In this document: one piece after another, positions 16,003 to 25,372 of the stretch
How the letters are laid out: every line of letters begins with the position of its first letter
Numbering within the stretch: position 1 is the stretch's first letter
Source of the DNA: Paraburkholderia piptadeniae
Lineage (GTDB): Bacteria; Pseudomonadota; Gammaproteobacteria; Burkholderiales; Burkholderiaceae
NCBI RefSeq assembly: GCF_900007165.1
Contig: NZ_CYGY02000042.1
Location: 62,001 to 126,000 of the forward strand
DNA length: 64,000 nt
Reading direction: 5' to 3'
Made by a program: the position numbers and the translations under genes
Notes under the pieces: generated by a model
What the model was told of the DNA's origin: nothing
The model's input: the letters and a program-made list of their open reading frames with translations, nothing else
The model's database searches: none

Positions 16003-16237
16003 GTTCTCTCCAGAAGTGGGATGCGGCGAGCATTCGCGCCATGCACCGATTGGACAGGAAGCATAGCAGCGGGCCCCTTCCGAAAGCCGTGAAAGTAAGG
16101 GGGAAACCCCCCGCTATTCGAAGCATCGGGTTGCCAGCCCATGCGGATAATCCCTAGCGTGAAAGTCTCCGCCGGTGCGCGCCGCAAGCCCGGGCGCCGC
16201 CGGCGGAACTCGAAAGCATTCCGGAGAAACCCGACGC
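16003..16237. promoter_or_regulatory. fliE/fliF divergent control region
   Basis: A 235-bp gap that must hold promoters for fliE (left) and fliFGHIJK (right). The segment CGCTATTCGAAGCATC at 16112-16127 matches 10 of 16 positions of an FlhDC half-site (CGCTATTTCTGCCATT in E. coli). The partner half upstream is poor (7 of 16), so it is only a weak candidate. A GGGGG-AAA-CCCCC hairpin lies at 16099-16111. Confidence 0.35.
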
Positions 16238-18019
16238 ATGGATTCGTCAGCCAACTCTTTGATCAACCCCGACGCCCGCATGGGCCTCGCCGGCGCGCAG
16301 CCGGGCACGGCAGGCGCTGCCACGGCCGGCGCTGCGGGCATCGACCTCGGCGGCACGGGCGGCGGTGGCTTCGCCACGCGCTTTCCGGGCCTGCCCGCGT
16401 CGCTGTCGCAGATGCGCGGCAACCCGCGCGCGCCGCTGATTTTCGCGGTGGCGGTGCTGGTCGCCGTCATTGCCGGGCTGATCCTCTGGTCGCGCGCGCC
16501 GGACTACAAGGTGCTCTACAGCAACGTCTCCGATCAGGACGGCGGCGCAATCGTTGCCGCGCTCCAGCAGGCCAACGTGCCGTACAAGTTTTCCGACGCG
16601 GGCGGCGCGATCCTCGTGCCCGCCGACCAGGTGCATGAAATGCGTCTGCGCCTCGCTTCCCAGGGCCTGCCCAAGAGCGGCTCGGTCGGCTTCGAGCTGA
16701 TGGACAACCAGAAGTTCGGCATCAGCCAGTTCGCCGAGCAGGTGAACTATCAGCGCGCGCTGGAAGGCGAATTGCAGCGCACGATCGAGTCGATCTCGAC
16801 GGTGAAAACGGCGCGCGTCCATCTGGCGATTCCGAAGCCGACCGTGTTCGTGCGCGACCGCGAAGCGCCGTCGGCGTCGGTGCTCGTCAATCTGTATCCG
16901 GGCCGCATGCTCGACGAAGGCCAGGTCGTGGCGATCACGCATATGGTGGCGTCGGCCGTGCCCGATCTGCCCGTGCGCAACGTGACGATCATCGATCAGG
17001 ACGGCAACCTGCTCACGCAGGCGGGCGCCAACGGCAGCGGCCTCGACGCGACGCAGCTGAAGTACGTGCAGCAGATCGAGCGCAACACGCAGCAGCGCAT
17101 CGACGCGATCCTGGCGCCGCTGTTCGGCTCGGGCAACGCGCATTCGCAGGTGAGCGCCGACATCGATTTCACGAAGGGCGAGCAGACCTCCGAAAACTAC
17201 GGCCCGAACGCGAACGCGCAGCAGGCCGCGATCCGCAGCCAGCAGACCAGCACGGCGACGGAAATGACACAGAGCGGCGCGCAGGGCGTGCCGGGCGCGC
17301 TGTCGAACCAGCCGCCGCAGCCGGCCTCGGCGCCCATCGTCGCGAGCGCGAACGGCGCAAGCGGCGTGACGACGACGCCCGTCAGCGATCGCAAGGATTC
17401 GACGACCAACTACGAGCTCGACAAGACCGTCAGCCACACGGAAAAGGCGACGGGCGGCATCAAGCGCCTGTCCGTGGCCGTGGTGGTGAACTACATGCGC
17501 GTCGTCGATGCGAAGGGTCACGCGACGATGCAGCCGGTTCCCGCCGACAAGCTCGCGCAGGTCACGCAGCTGGTGAAGGACGCGATGGGCTTCGACCAGG
17601 CGCGCGGCGACTCGGTGAACGTGGTGAACAGTGCGTTCACGACGATCCCCGATCCGGACGCCGACCTGCCGTGGTGGCGCACGAAGGACATGATCGCGCT
17701 GTACAAGCAGATCGCGACGTATGCGGGCATCGGGCTCGTCGCCCTGTTCCTCTACTTCGCGATGGTCAAGCCGGCGCTGCGCCGCGCGTTCCCGCCGCCC
17801 GAGCCGCCCGCCGCGCTGCCGTCGCCGGAGGAGCCCGTGCTCGACGGCTTGCCGGCCATGGCCGCGATCGACGCCGAAGAGGAAGAAGGCACGCTGGTCG
17901 CGCTGGAAAGCGACAAGGCCAGATATGAGCGGAACCTCGAGTACGCGCGCCAGATCGCGCGCCAGGATCCGAAGATCGTTGCAACCGTCGTGAAGAGCTG
18001 GGTGTCCGATGAGCACTGA
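16238..18019 (+). CDS. fliF: Flagellar MS-ring protein FliF
   Basis: Inner-membrane ring protein on which the motor and export gate assemble. It has 593 residues and two membrane helices, about 67-85 and about 490-510. Between them are the periplasmic ring-building motifs: YKVLYSNVSDQDGGAIVAAL, ADQVHEMRLRLASQGLPKSG, NYQRALEGELQRTIESI and ARVHLAIPKPTVFVRDRE. The cytoplasmic C-terminus (YARQIARQDPKIVATVVKSW) is the FliG-binding helix. The ATG at 16238 was chosen because the family N-terminus starts there and GGAG lies 11 bases upstream; an upstream in-frame start at 16175 is less likely. Its stop overlaps fliG by 11 bases. Confidence 0.97.
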   Translation: MDSSANSLINPDARMGLAGAQPGTAGAATAGAAGIDLGGTGGGGFATRFPGLPASLSQMRGNPRAPLIFAVAVLVAVIAGLILWSRAPDYKVLYSNVSDQDGGAIVAALQQANVPYKFSDAGGAILVPADQVHEMRLRLASQGLPKSGSVGFELMDNQKFGISQFAEQVNYQRALEGELQRTIESISTVKTARVHLAIPKPTVFVRDREAPSASVLVNLYPGRMLDEGQVVAITHMVASAVPDLPVRNVTIIDQDGNLLTQAGANGSGLDATQLKYVQQIERNTQQRIDAILAPLFGSGNAHSQVSADIDFTKGEQTSENYGPNANAQQAAIRSQQTSTATEMTQSGAQGVPGALSNQPPQPASAPIVASANGASGVTTTPVSDRKDSTTNYELDKTVSHTEKATGGIKRLSVAVVVNYMRVVDAKGHATMQPVPADKLAQVTQLVKDAMGFDQARGDSVNVVNSAFTTIPDPDADLPWWRTKDMIALYKQIATYAGIGLVALFLYFAMVKPALRRAFPPPEPPAALPSPEEPVLDGLPAMAAIDAEEEEGTLVALESDKARYERNLEYARQIARQDPKIVATVVKSWVSDEH

Positions 18020-19004
18020 AGGCGTATTGAAGAGCGCGCTCCTGCTGATGTCGATCGGCGAGGAAGAGGCGGCTCAGGTATTCAAGTTTCTCGGGCCGCG
18101 CGAGGTCCAGAAGATCGGCGTCGCGATGGCGTCGCTGAAGAACATCACGCGCGAGCAGATCGACGAGGTGCTGCACGAGTTCGTCGCGGAAGCCGACAAG
18201 CACACGGCCCTGTCGCTGGATTCGAGCGAGTACATCCGCTCCGTTCTGACGAAGGCGCTCGGCGACGACAAGGCAGGCGCGATCATCGACCGCATCCTGC
18301 AGGGCAGCGACACGAGCGGCATCGAAGGGCTCAAGTGGATGGACTCGGCCGCCGTCGCCGAGCTGATCAAGAACGAGCACCCGCAGATCATCGCGACGAT
18401 CCTCGTGCATCTGGACCGCGACCAGGCATCGGAGATCGTCTCCTGCTTCACCGAGCGCCTGCGCAACGACGTGCTGCTGCGCATCGCGACGCTCGACGGC
18501 ATCCAGCCGGCCGCGCTGCGCGAACTCGACGACGTGCTGACAGGCCTGCTCTCGGGCAGCGACAACCTGAAGCGCAGCCCGATGGGCGGCATCCGGACGG
18601 CGGCGGAAATTCTCAACTTCATGCCGAGCAATCACGAAGAGTCCGTCATCGACAACGTCCGCCAGTACGACGCCGAACTCGCGCAGAAGATCATCGACCA
18701 GATGTTCGTGTTCGACAACCTGCTCGACCTGGAAGACCGCGCGATCCAGCTGCTGCTGAAGGAAGTCGAGTCGGAAACGCTGATCATCTCGCTGAAGGGC
18801 GCACAGCCCGCGCTGCGTCAGAAGTTCCTGTCGAACATGTCGCAGCGCGCCGCCGAACTGCTCGCGGAAGACCTCGACGCGCGCGGCCCGGTGCGCGTGT
18901 CGGAAGTGGAAACGCAACAGCGCAAGATCCTGCAGGTCGTGCGCAATCTCGCCGAATCGGGAGCAATCGTGATCGGCGGCAAGGCGGAAGATGCGTATGT
19001 CTGA
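18009..19004 (+). CDS. fliG: Flagellar motor switch protein FliG
   Basis: C-ring rotor protein (331 residues) that contacts the stator and sets rotation direction. Visible family blocks: ALLLMSIGEEEAAQVFKFLG (FliF-binding N-domain), MDSAAVAELIKNEHPQIIAT with the EHPQ motif, and GGIRTAAEILNFM. The torque helix follows (DLEDRAIQLLLKEVESETLI), then LSNMSQRAAELLAEDLDARGP. Charged residues of the torque helix are retained. It overlaps fliF upstream and fliH downstream, in the order fliF-G-H-I-J-K. Confidence 0.97.
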   Translation: MSTEGVLKSALLLMSIGEEEAAQVFKFLGPREVQKIGVAMASLKNITREQIDEVLHEFVAEADKHTALSLDSSEYIRSVLTKALGDDKAGAIIDRILQGSDTSGIEGLKWMDSAAVAELIKNEHPQIIATILVHLDRDQASEIVSCFTERLRNDVLLRIATLDGIQPAALRELDDVLTGLLSGSDNLKRSPMGGIRTAAEILNFMPSNHEESVIDNVRQYDAELAQKIIDQMFVFDNLLDLEDRAIQLLLKEVESETLIISLKGAQPALRQKFLSNMSQRAAELLAEDLDARGPVRVSEVETQQRKILQVVRNLAESGAIVIGGKAEDAYV

Positions 19005-19665
19005 CCACGATCCCGTGCGCGAGGAATGCCGCCCGGCCTACCAGCGCTGGGAGATGGCCTCGTTCGACCCGGTGCCCGAGCCGGAACCCGTCGACGACGG
19101 CGCGTTCGAAGCCGAGCTGGAACGCCTGCGCGAGGCCGCGCATGCGCAAGGCGTCGCGTCCGGCCACGTCGCGGGCCAGGCGCTCGGCTATCAGGCAGGC
19201 TACGAGCAGGGCCGCGCGCAAGGCTTCGAGCAAGGTCAGGCGGAAGCGCGCACGGAAGCCGCGCAGCTCGCCGCCCTCGCCGAGACGTTCAAGGCCGCGC
19301 TCGACAACGCGCAGCACGAACTGTCCGAAACGATCGTCGCGCTCGCGCTCGACATCGCGCAACAAGTGGTGCGCCAGCACGTGCAGCACGACCCGACGGC
19401 GCTGATCGCCGCCGCGCGTGAAGTGATGGCGACGGAACCGGCGCTGATCGGCGCGCCCGCTCTGATCGTGAGCCCCGCCGATCTGCCCGTCGTCGAAGCG
19501 TATCTGCTCGAGGAATTGCAGACACGCGGCTGGTCCGTGCGCACCGATCCCGCGATCGAACGCGGCGGCTGTCGCGCGATTGCCACGACGGGCGAAGTGG
19601 ACGCCGGCATCGGCACGCGCTGGGAGCGCGTCGCCGCCGCGCTCGGCAAGGCAAGCGTATGGTAA
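18997..19665 (+). CDS. fliH: Flagellar export ATPase regulator FliH
   Basis: Peripheral stalk protein of the export ATPase complex (222 residues), binding FliI and FliN. The middle holds Gly-every-fourth-residue helical repeats typical of FliH: AQALGYQAGYEQGRAQGFEQ, followed by GQAEARTEA. The C-terminal half is the FliI-binding domain (TIVALALDIAQQVVRQHV, GGCRAIATTGEVDAGIGTRW). Two in-frame ATGs compete; 18997 is preferred because GGAAG lies six bases upstream, while 18991 would sit on that site. It overlaps fliG by 8 and fliI by 7 bases. Confidence 0.93.
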   Translation: MSDHDPVREECRPAYQRWEMASFDPVPEPEPVDDGAFEAELERLREAAHAQGVASGHVAGQALGYQAGYEQGRAQGFEQGQAEARTEAAQLAALAETFKAALDNAQHELSETIVALALDIAQQVVRQHVQHDPTALIAAAREVMATEPALIGAPALIVSPADLPVVEAYLLEELQTRGWSVRTDPAIERGGCRAIATTGEVDAGIGTRWERVAAALGKASVW

Positions 19666-21314
19666 AGCCGACCATCGAAGACATTCAGCAGAGCGACCTC
19701 ACGCCGCTCGAACGCGAATTGGCGCTGGCGTCGTTCGGTGCCGAGGCGCTCACCGTCGCGCAGATGGAAGCGTCGCTCGCGGCACTGGAATCGGCGATTT
19801 CGTCGGCCCATGCGGGCGCCGACGCGATCACGTCCGAAGCAGCCGACGCGAGCGCGCCGCATCCCGCCGCGCATCCGATTGCCGCGCCCGCGAGCCGCGA
19901 GTCGGCGCCGCCGCCCAAGCGCACGCCTGACCCTGCGCTCGCCAGCAATCCGCATCTGCAAGCCTGGCGCGCGCGCCTGAACGGCTTGCGCGAACGCAAC
20001 CAGATCGCGCGGCCGCTGCGCGCGTGCGGACGTCTGACGCGCGCCGCCGGGCTCGTGCTCGAAGCAGTCGGGCTGCGGCTAGCCGTGGGTGCGGAAGTGA
20101 TGATCGAACTGCCGCCCGGCAGCACGCGCACGATGGCGGAAGCCGAAGTGGTCGGCTTCTCCGGCGACAAGCTCTTTCTGATGCCGACGACGGAAGTCGC
20201 GGGCCTCCTTCCCGGCGCGCGCGTCTATCCGCTCGAAACCGCGCCCATCGCCGATCCGATGGCGGGCGCGAAGCGTCTGCCCGTCGGCTGGGAGCTGCTC
20301 GGCCGCGTGGTCGATGCGTCGGGCAAGCCGCTTGACGGCTTCGGCCCGCTCAACGCGCGCAACGACGCGCCGCTCACCGCGCCGACCATCAACCCGCTGC
20401 ACCGCGAGCCGATCCAGACGGTGCTCGACGTCGGCGTGCGCGCGATCAATGCGCTGCTCACCGTCGGACGCGGGCAGCGCATGGGTCTCTTCGCCGGTTC
20501 GGGCGTCGGCAAGTCGGTGCTGCTCGGCACGATGGCGCGCTACACGAGCGCGGAAGTGATCGTGATCGGCCTGATCGGCGAACGCGGACGCGAAGTGAAG
20601 GAGTTCATCGAGCAGATTCTCGGCGAGGACGGTCTCGCGCGCTCGGTCGTCGTGGCCGCGCCCGCCGACGTGTCGCCGCTCCTGCGCATGCAGGGCGCCG
20701 CGTACGCGACGTCGCTCGCCGAATACTTCCGCGATCAGGGCAAGCACGTGCTGCTGCTGATGGATTCGCTGACGCGCTACGCGATGGCGCAGCGTGAAAT
20801 CGCGCTCGCGATCGGCGAGCCGCCCGCGACCAAGGGCTATCCGCCGTCGGTGTTCGCGAAGCTGCCCGCGCTCGTCGAGCGCACGGGCAACGGCCCAGAA
20901 GGCGGCGGCTCGATCACCGCGTTCTATACGGTGCTGACGGAAGGCGACGACCAGCAGGACCCGATCGCCGATTCGGCGCGCGCGATTCTCGACGGCCATA
21001 TCGTGCTGTCGCGCACGCTCGCCGAAGCGGGCCACTATCCCGCGATCGACATCGAAGCGTCGATCAGCCGCGCGATGACGTCGCTCATCAGCGACGCGCA
21101 TCTCGACCGCACGCGTCAGTTCAAGCAGATGCTGTCGCGCTATCAGCGCAACCGCGATCTGATCAACGTCGGCGCGTACTCGTCGGGACGCGACGCGGTG
21201 CTCGATCGCGCGATCGCGCTGTATCCGCGCATGGAAGCGTTCCTGCAACAAGGTTTTCGCGAAAGCGCCGGGTTCGAAACCAGCGTCGCGCACCTCGACT
21301 CGCTGTTCGGTTAA
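19659..21314 (+). CDS. fliI: Flagellum-specific ATP synthase FliI
   Basis: Hexameric ATPase of the flagellar type III export apparatus. The P-loop GLFAGSGVGKSVLLG lies at about residues 277-291, followed by VIGLIGERGREVKEFIE. Walker B is HVLLLMDSLTRYAMAQREIA, and the GYPPSVFAKLPALVERTG segment and RHYPAIDIE-like core follow. At 551 residues it is about 100 longer than enterobacterial FliI (about 457). The excess is an N-terminal segment (about 1-100) with an acidic helical start and an Ala/Pro/Ser-rich linker before the core begins at LRERNQIARPLRACGRLTRA. The ATG overlaps the end of fliH. An ATG-free shorter start is not evident, so the extension appears real. Confidence 0.96.
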   Translation: MVKPTIEDIQQSDLTPLERELALASFGAEALTVAQMEASLAALESAISSAHAGADAITSEAADASAPHPAAHPIAAPASRESAPPPKRTPDPALASNPHLQAWRARLNGLRERNQIARPLRACGRLTRAAGLVLEAVGLRLAVGAEVMIELPPGSTRTMAEAEVVGFSGDKLFLMPTTEVAGLLPGARVYPLETAPIADPMAGAKRLPVGWELLGRVVDASGKPLDGFGPLNARNDAPLTAPTINPLHREPIQTVLDVGVRAINALLTVGRGQRMGLFAGSGVGKSVLLGTMARYTSAEVIVIGLIGERGREVKEFIEQILGEDGLARSVVVAAPADVSPLLRMQGAAYATSLAEYFRDQGKHVLLLMDSLTRYAMAQREIALAIGEPPATKGYPPSVFAKLPALVERTGNGPEGGGSITAFYTVLTEGDDQQDPIADSARAILDGHIVLSRTLAEAGHYPAIDIEASISRAMTSLISDAHLDRTRQFKQMLSRYQRNRDLINVGAYSSGRDAVLDRAIALYPRMEAFLQQGFRESAGFETSVAHLDSLFG

Positions 21315-21323
21315 GGAGACTGA

Positions 21324-21773
21324 ATGAGCAAGCACTTTCCGATCAAGACGCTAATCGGCCTCGCGCAAGACGACGTCGACGCCGCCGCGCGCAAGCTCGG
21401 CCGCGTGCAGCGCGAGCGCAACGAGATCGAAGCGCAGCTGAATTCGCTGATCGAATACCGCGACGAGTATCACCGCCGCTTCACGGCAACGGCGCAAGCG
21501 GGCATGCCCGCCGGCAACATGCGCAACTTCCAGGCGTTCATCGACACGCTCGATGCCGCCATCGAACAGCAGCGCCAACTGTTGGCAGCCGCGACGGCGC
21601 GCGTCGAAGCGGCGAAGCCCGAGTGGCAGCGCAGCAAGCAGAAGCTCGGCTCTTACGAAGTGCTCGAGGCGCGCGGCATCGCCGCGGAAGCGAAGGTCGC
21701 GGCACGCCGCGAGCAACGGGACGCCGACGAGCACGGCGCACGAATTCTCCGGATGCGGGCGGAAGGCGCATGA
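21324..21773 (+). CDS. fliJ: Flagellar export protein FliJ
   Basis: Coiled-coil protein (149 residues) that sits in the FliI hexamer like a gamma stalk and escorts chaperones. Nearly all helical, with heptad-type segments: LAQDDVDAAARKLGRVQRER, QLNSLIEYRDEYHRRF and FQAFIDTLDAAIEQQRQLL. A GGAG site lies six bases before the ATG, nine bases after the fliI stop. Operon position between fliI and fliK confirms the call. Confidence 0.92.
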   Translation: MSKHFPIKTLIGLAQDDVDAAARKLGRVQRERNEIEAQLNSLIEYRDEYHRRFTATAQAGMPAGNMRNFQAFIDTLDAAIEQQRQLLAAATARVEAAKPEWQRSKQKLGSYEVLEARGIAAEAKVAARREQRDADEHGARILRMRAEGA

Positions 21774-21843
21774 AGAGCGCTTCCGCGCATCGCGCGCCGT
21801 ATTGCGCGCGCAACGGGACTGACACGACCAAACGAGATTTAGC

Positions 21844-23382
21844 ATGTCGCCTCTTTCACTGATCAACTCGCTGCTCGGCGCAACGAGCGGCACATCGGGC
21901 AGCAACGCATCGAATGGCGCAAGCGCGGGCAGCGCGCTGCCCTTCTCGACGACGCTGCAACAAAGCATCGACGCGCAGAATCAGGCAGCCGCCGCGCCTT
22001 CGCCTTCCCCGGCTGCTTCGCCTGCTCCCGCTCCCAGCGCGGTGCCGACGCCGTCGGCATCGAACGGTGCGACGAGTGCGACTGGCGCGGGCAATTCCAG
22101 CGTGCACGACACGCCGCCGCCCGCCGACGCATCGAAGAACGCCAGCACTGCCGACAGTTCGAACAGCACCGACAGCACGAAGTCCGCGAGCCAGACGGGC
22201 GGCACGCAGCAGACGGCATCGACGAGCGACGCGAACGGCAAGGACAAGACCGACTCCGCATCGAAGCACAACGATGACGCGCCGACCACGAGCGCGGCCA
22301 CGGCTGAAACGGCGGCTGCGGCAGCAGCGGCCGCAGCCGCAGTTCAGGCACAGGCCCAGGCGAGCAGCGCGGCAAACGCAGCAAACGCAGCGGCCACAGC
22401 CAGCAGCGACACGCAGCCGACGACGCCCGCCACCGCGCCTGTAGCCGGCAACACGACGACGCCCGTCATCCAGACGCCTTCGAAAAAGATCGCATCGCTC
22501 GATCCGAAAGCCACACAAGACGCGCTGCAGGCGGCGTTCGCCGCGATGGCAAACAGCCAGGGCGCGGCGCCCACGATGAACGCGGCGTCCGCGAAGGCGG
22601 GCACGTCCGCCACGGGCGACGCGACGCTCGGCAGCCACGGCGCGAACGCCGGCAAGGGCCTGACGATCGGCGATTTCCACGGTGCCAAGGGCGACGCCGC
22701 ATCGACGAACTCAGCCGCCGCCACGGCCAGCGCATCCACCGGAACCGCGACGCCGCAAAGTCCCGCCGAAACGCTTGCCGCCGCGACCGCGAGCGCGCCG
22801 CAGAACGCTTCCGCTGCGCCCGCCGCCGGCACGAACGACGCGCTTGCCGCAACCCAGGCCGCATCGGCAGCAGCAGCGGCGACGGCATCGACGGTCGCGA
22901 GCCAGGCCACCAATCCCTCAACGGCCGCGATGGCGAATGCCGTCGCGCCGCACGTCGGCACGTCCGACTGGGAAGATGCCTTCAGCCAGAAGGTCGTGTT
23001 CCTCACCAATGCGCATCAGCAGTCGGCGGAACTCACGCTGAACCCGCGCGACCTCGGGCCGCTACAGGTCGTCCTCCAGGTTGCCGATAACCATGCACAT
23101 GCCCTCTTTGTTTCGCAGCATCAGCAGGTGCGCGACGCGGTCGAAGCCGCGCTGCCCAAACTGCGCGAAGCGATGGAACAAGGCGGCATTGGATTGGGGA
23201 GCGCAAGCGTCAGCGACGGCTTTGCCCGGCAGAGCGGCCAGCAGGGCGACGAGCGCAGCGGCAGCGCGCGCGGCGGCCGGGGCGGAGGCCGTGGCGACGC
23301 GAGCATCGACGTCGCGGACAGCGCGACGGCTGTGAACATGCCCGTGCGCCGCACCGTCGGACTCGTCGACACGTTCGCCTGA
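21844..23382 (+). CDS. fliK: Flagellar hook-length control protein FliK
   Basis: Secreted molecular ruler that ends hook growth by switching FlhB specificity. It has 512 residues: a long disordered Ala/Ser/Thr-rich region (about 1-370) acting as ruler, then the FliK C-terminal domain (about 375-460). That domain includes WEDAFSQKVVFLTNAHQQSA, ELTLNPRDLGPLQVVLQV, FVSQHQQVRDAVEAALPKLR and MEQGGIGLGSASVSDGFA. A Gly/Arg/Ser-rich tail ends the protein. As last gene of fliFGHIJK it is the canonical copy; the divergent paralogue at 13146 lacks this operon context. Confidence 0.95.
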   Translation: MSPLSLINSLLGATSGTSGSNASNGASAGSALPFSTTLQQSIDAQNQAAAAPSPSPAASPAPAPSAVPTPSASNGATSATGAGNSSVHDTPPPADASKNASTADSSNSTDSTKSASQTGGTQQTASTSDANGKDKTDSASKHNDDAPTTSAATAETAAAAAAAAAAVQAQAQASSAANAANAAATASSDTQPTTPATAPVAGNTTTPVIQTPSKKIASLDPKATQDALQAAFAAMANSQGAAPTMNAASAKAGTSATGDATLGSHGANAGKGLTIGDFHGAKGDAASTNSAAATASASTGTATPQSPAETLAAATASAPQNASAAPAAGTNDALAATQAASAAAAATASTVASQATNPSTAAMANAVAPHVGTSDWEDAFSQKVVFLTNAHQQSAELTLNPRDLGPLQVVLQVADNHAHALFVSQHQQVRDAVEAALPKLREAMEQGGIGLGSASVSDGFARQSGQQGDERSGSARGGRGGGRGDASIDVADSATAVNMPVRRTVGLVDTFA

Positions 23383-23798
23383 TTCCACGCGCACCGCGCA
23401 AGCGGCTCGCCGTGAGGGCGGCGGCCGCGCCGTGCTTCCCTGATAACGATTGAAGGCATGCGTTGCGCGCGCGAGGGCCACGTGCGCATGCCGATGATGA
23501 AAACGACGGGAGCTTTCAGCGCACCGGAAAGGCGATGCACAGGTGAGGCAAGAACACGCATCGCGCTTGCATCCGCATCACAGCCATCTCTGGAGTCACG
23601 GCAGCAGCCAGGGCGGTCGCCGGTCAGGACAACACGCGCGGCATGCGGCTCGCCGCGCCGAGCGTCGAAGAAGGATCGGTAAAAGCGGCCGCCGCGAGGC
23701 AAACAAACGAGCTAAACGTGAATATCCCTTCTTTTCGACCCATCGCGGCACTGTCAGACACCTGAAAATTCATTCACAGCATTGAGGCAATCAATTCC
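23383..23798. other. Intergenic region between fliK and fliL
   Basis: 416 bases without a convincing gene. It separates the fliFGHIJK and fliLMNOPQR operons and should contain the fliL promoter. The last 90 bases before fliL are AT-richer than the rest (23700-23790), consistent with a promoter, but I could not match a sigma-28, sigma-54 or clear FlhDC site. A TTGAGGCA ribosome site precedes fliL. Confidence 0.5.
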
Positions 23799-24302
23799 AT
23801 GGCATCCACGACCGCAAACCAGCCAGCCAACGCGAAGCCCTCGTCCCCGGGCCTCGTCAACCGCATTGTTGTGATCCTGCTGATCGCGCTGGTCGCGGCA
23901 GGCGCAGCCGGCGCAGCCACCTGGTTCTTCATGTCGAAGCGCGCGCCGTCCGCCGCGACGGCGGCAGGACCCGTGATCGCAGCCGCACCCATCTTCTTCC
24001 CGCTCGAATCGATGACGGTGAACCTGCAATCCGACGACGGCCAGTTGCACTACCTGCGCATCGGCCTGACGCTGAAACTCGCCGACCAGAGTGTGCAGGC
24101 GCATCTGACCGAACACATGCCCGAGATCCGCAGCCGCGTGCTGCTCGCGCTGTCGGCCAAGCGTCCCGATGAACTCGCGACGCTCGACGGCAAGAAAGCG
24201 CTCGCGAACGAACTCGAAACGCTGGTCGAACAGCCGACCGAGCCCAATGGCCAGAAGGTGCGCGTCGAGGACGTGCTGTTCACCGAATTCGTCGTCCAGT
24301 AA
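23799..24302 (+). CDS. fliL: Flagellar basal-body-associated protein FliL
   Basis: Single-pass inner-membrane protein (167 residues) around the stator, supporting torque. A membrane helix lies at about 22-45, ending in TWFFMSKR. The periplasmic stomatin-like domain follows (FFPLESMTVNLQSDDGQLHY, LRIGLTLKLAD, then RSRVLLALSAKRPDELATLD). The C-terminus VEDVLFTEFVVQ is typical. First gene of fliLMNOPQR. Confidence 0.95.
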   Translation: MASTTANQPANAKPSSPGLVNRIVVILLIALVAAGAAGAATWFFMSKRAPSAATAAGPVIAAAPIFFPLESMTVNLQSDDGQLHYLRIGLTLKLADQSVQAHLTEHMPEIRSRVLLALSAKRPDELATLDGKKALANELETLVEQPTEPNGQKVRVEDVLFTEFVVQ

Positions 24303-24373
24303 CGGCGCTTCGCGCTGACTGACTTGATCTTGAACCGCGCCATCCATCGCGAAGGGACGCACGAGGAATAGGA

Positions 24374-25372
24374 ATGGGCCACGAAGAGTTCATGTCCCAG
24401 GAGGAGGTCGATGCCCTCCTCAAGGGCGTTACGGGCGAATCCGACTCGCAATCCGGCGAGGCCGACAAAGGCGGCGTCCGCCCGTACAACATTGCGACGC
24501 AGGAACGCATCGTCCGCGGCCGGATGCCCGGCCTCGAAATCATCAACGACCGCTTCGCGCGGCTCTTGCGCGTCGGCATTTTCAACTTCATGCGGCGCAC
24601 GGCGGAAATCTCCGTCGGCCAGGTGAAGGTGCAGAAGTACAGCGAATTCACGCGCAACCTGCCGATCCCGACGAACCTGAACCTCGTCCACGTGAAGCCG
24701 CTGCGCGGCACGTCGCTGTTCGTGTTCGATCCGAACCTCGTGTTCTTCGTGGTCGACAACCTGTTCGGCGGCGATGGGCGCTTTCATACGCGCGTCGAAG
24801 GCCGCGACTTCACGCAGACCGAGCAGCGCATCATCAGCAAGCTGCTCGGCCTCGTGTTCGAGCACTACACGACGGCGTGGAAGAGCGTGCGTCCGCTGCA
24901 GTTCGAATACGTGCGCTCGGAGATGCACACGCAGTTCGCAAACGTTGCCACCCCGAACGAGATCGTGATCGTCACGCAGTTCTCGATCGAATTCGGCGCG
25001 ACGGGCGGCACGCTGCATATCTGCATGCCGTACTCGATGATCGAGCCGATCCGCGACGTGCTCTCGTCGCCGATCCAGGGCGAAGCGCTCGAAGTGGACC
25101 GCCGCTGGGTGCGCGTGCTGTCGCAGCAGGTGCAGGCCGCCGAAGTGGAGCTGACGGCCGATCTCGCGCAGATCCCCGTGACGTTCCAGGAGATTCTCAA
25201 CATGAAGGCGGGCGACGTGCTGCCGATCAACGTCCCCGAGCACATCACCGCGAAAGTCGACGGCGTGCCGGTGATGGAATGCGGCTACGGAATTTTCAAT
25301 GGTCAATATGCGTTGCGGGTCCAGAAGATGATCAGCGCAGCGGACACGATGAAGGAAGCGGGATATGACTGA
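24374..25372 (+). CDS. fliM: Flagellar motor switch protein FliM
   Basis: C-ring protein (332 residues) that binds phosphorylated CheY and passes the signal to FliG. The N-terminal CheY-binding peptide reads MSQEEVDALLKGVTGE (after a short MGHEEF lead). The middle domain carries RVGIFNFMRRTAEISVG and LVFFVVDNLFGGDGRFHTRV. The C-terminal SpoA domain is the FliN-like part (PVTFQEILNMKAGDVLPINV). A GAGG site lies seven bases before the ATG. It overlaps fliN by 8 bases. Confidence 0.97.
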   Translation: MGHEEFMSQEEVDALLKGVTGESDSQSGEADKGGVRPYNIATQERIVRGRMPGLEIINDRFARLLRVGIFNFMRRTAEISVGQVKVQKYSEFTRNLPIPTNLNLVHVKPLRGTSLFVFDPNLVFFVVDNLFGGDGRFHTRVEGRDFTQTEQRIISKLLGLVFEHYTTAWKSVRPLQFEYVRSEMHTQFANVATPNEIVIVTQFSIEFGATGGTLHICMPYSMIEPIRDVLSSPIQGEALEVDRRWVRVLSQQVQAAEVELTADLAQIPVTFQEILNMKAGDVLPINVPEHITAKVDGVPVMECGYGIFNGQYALRVQKMISAADTMKEAGYD

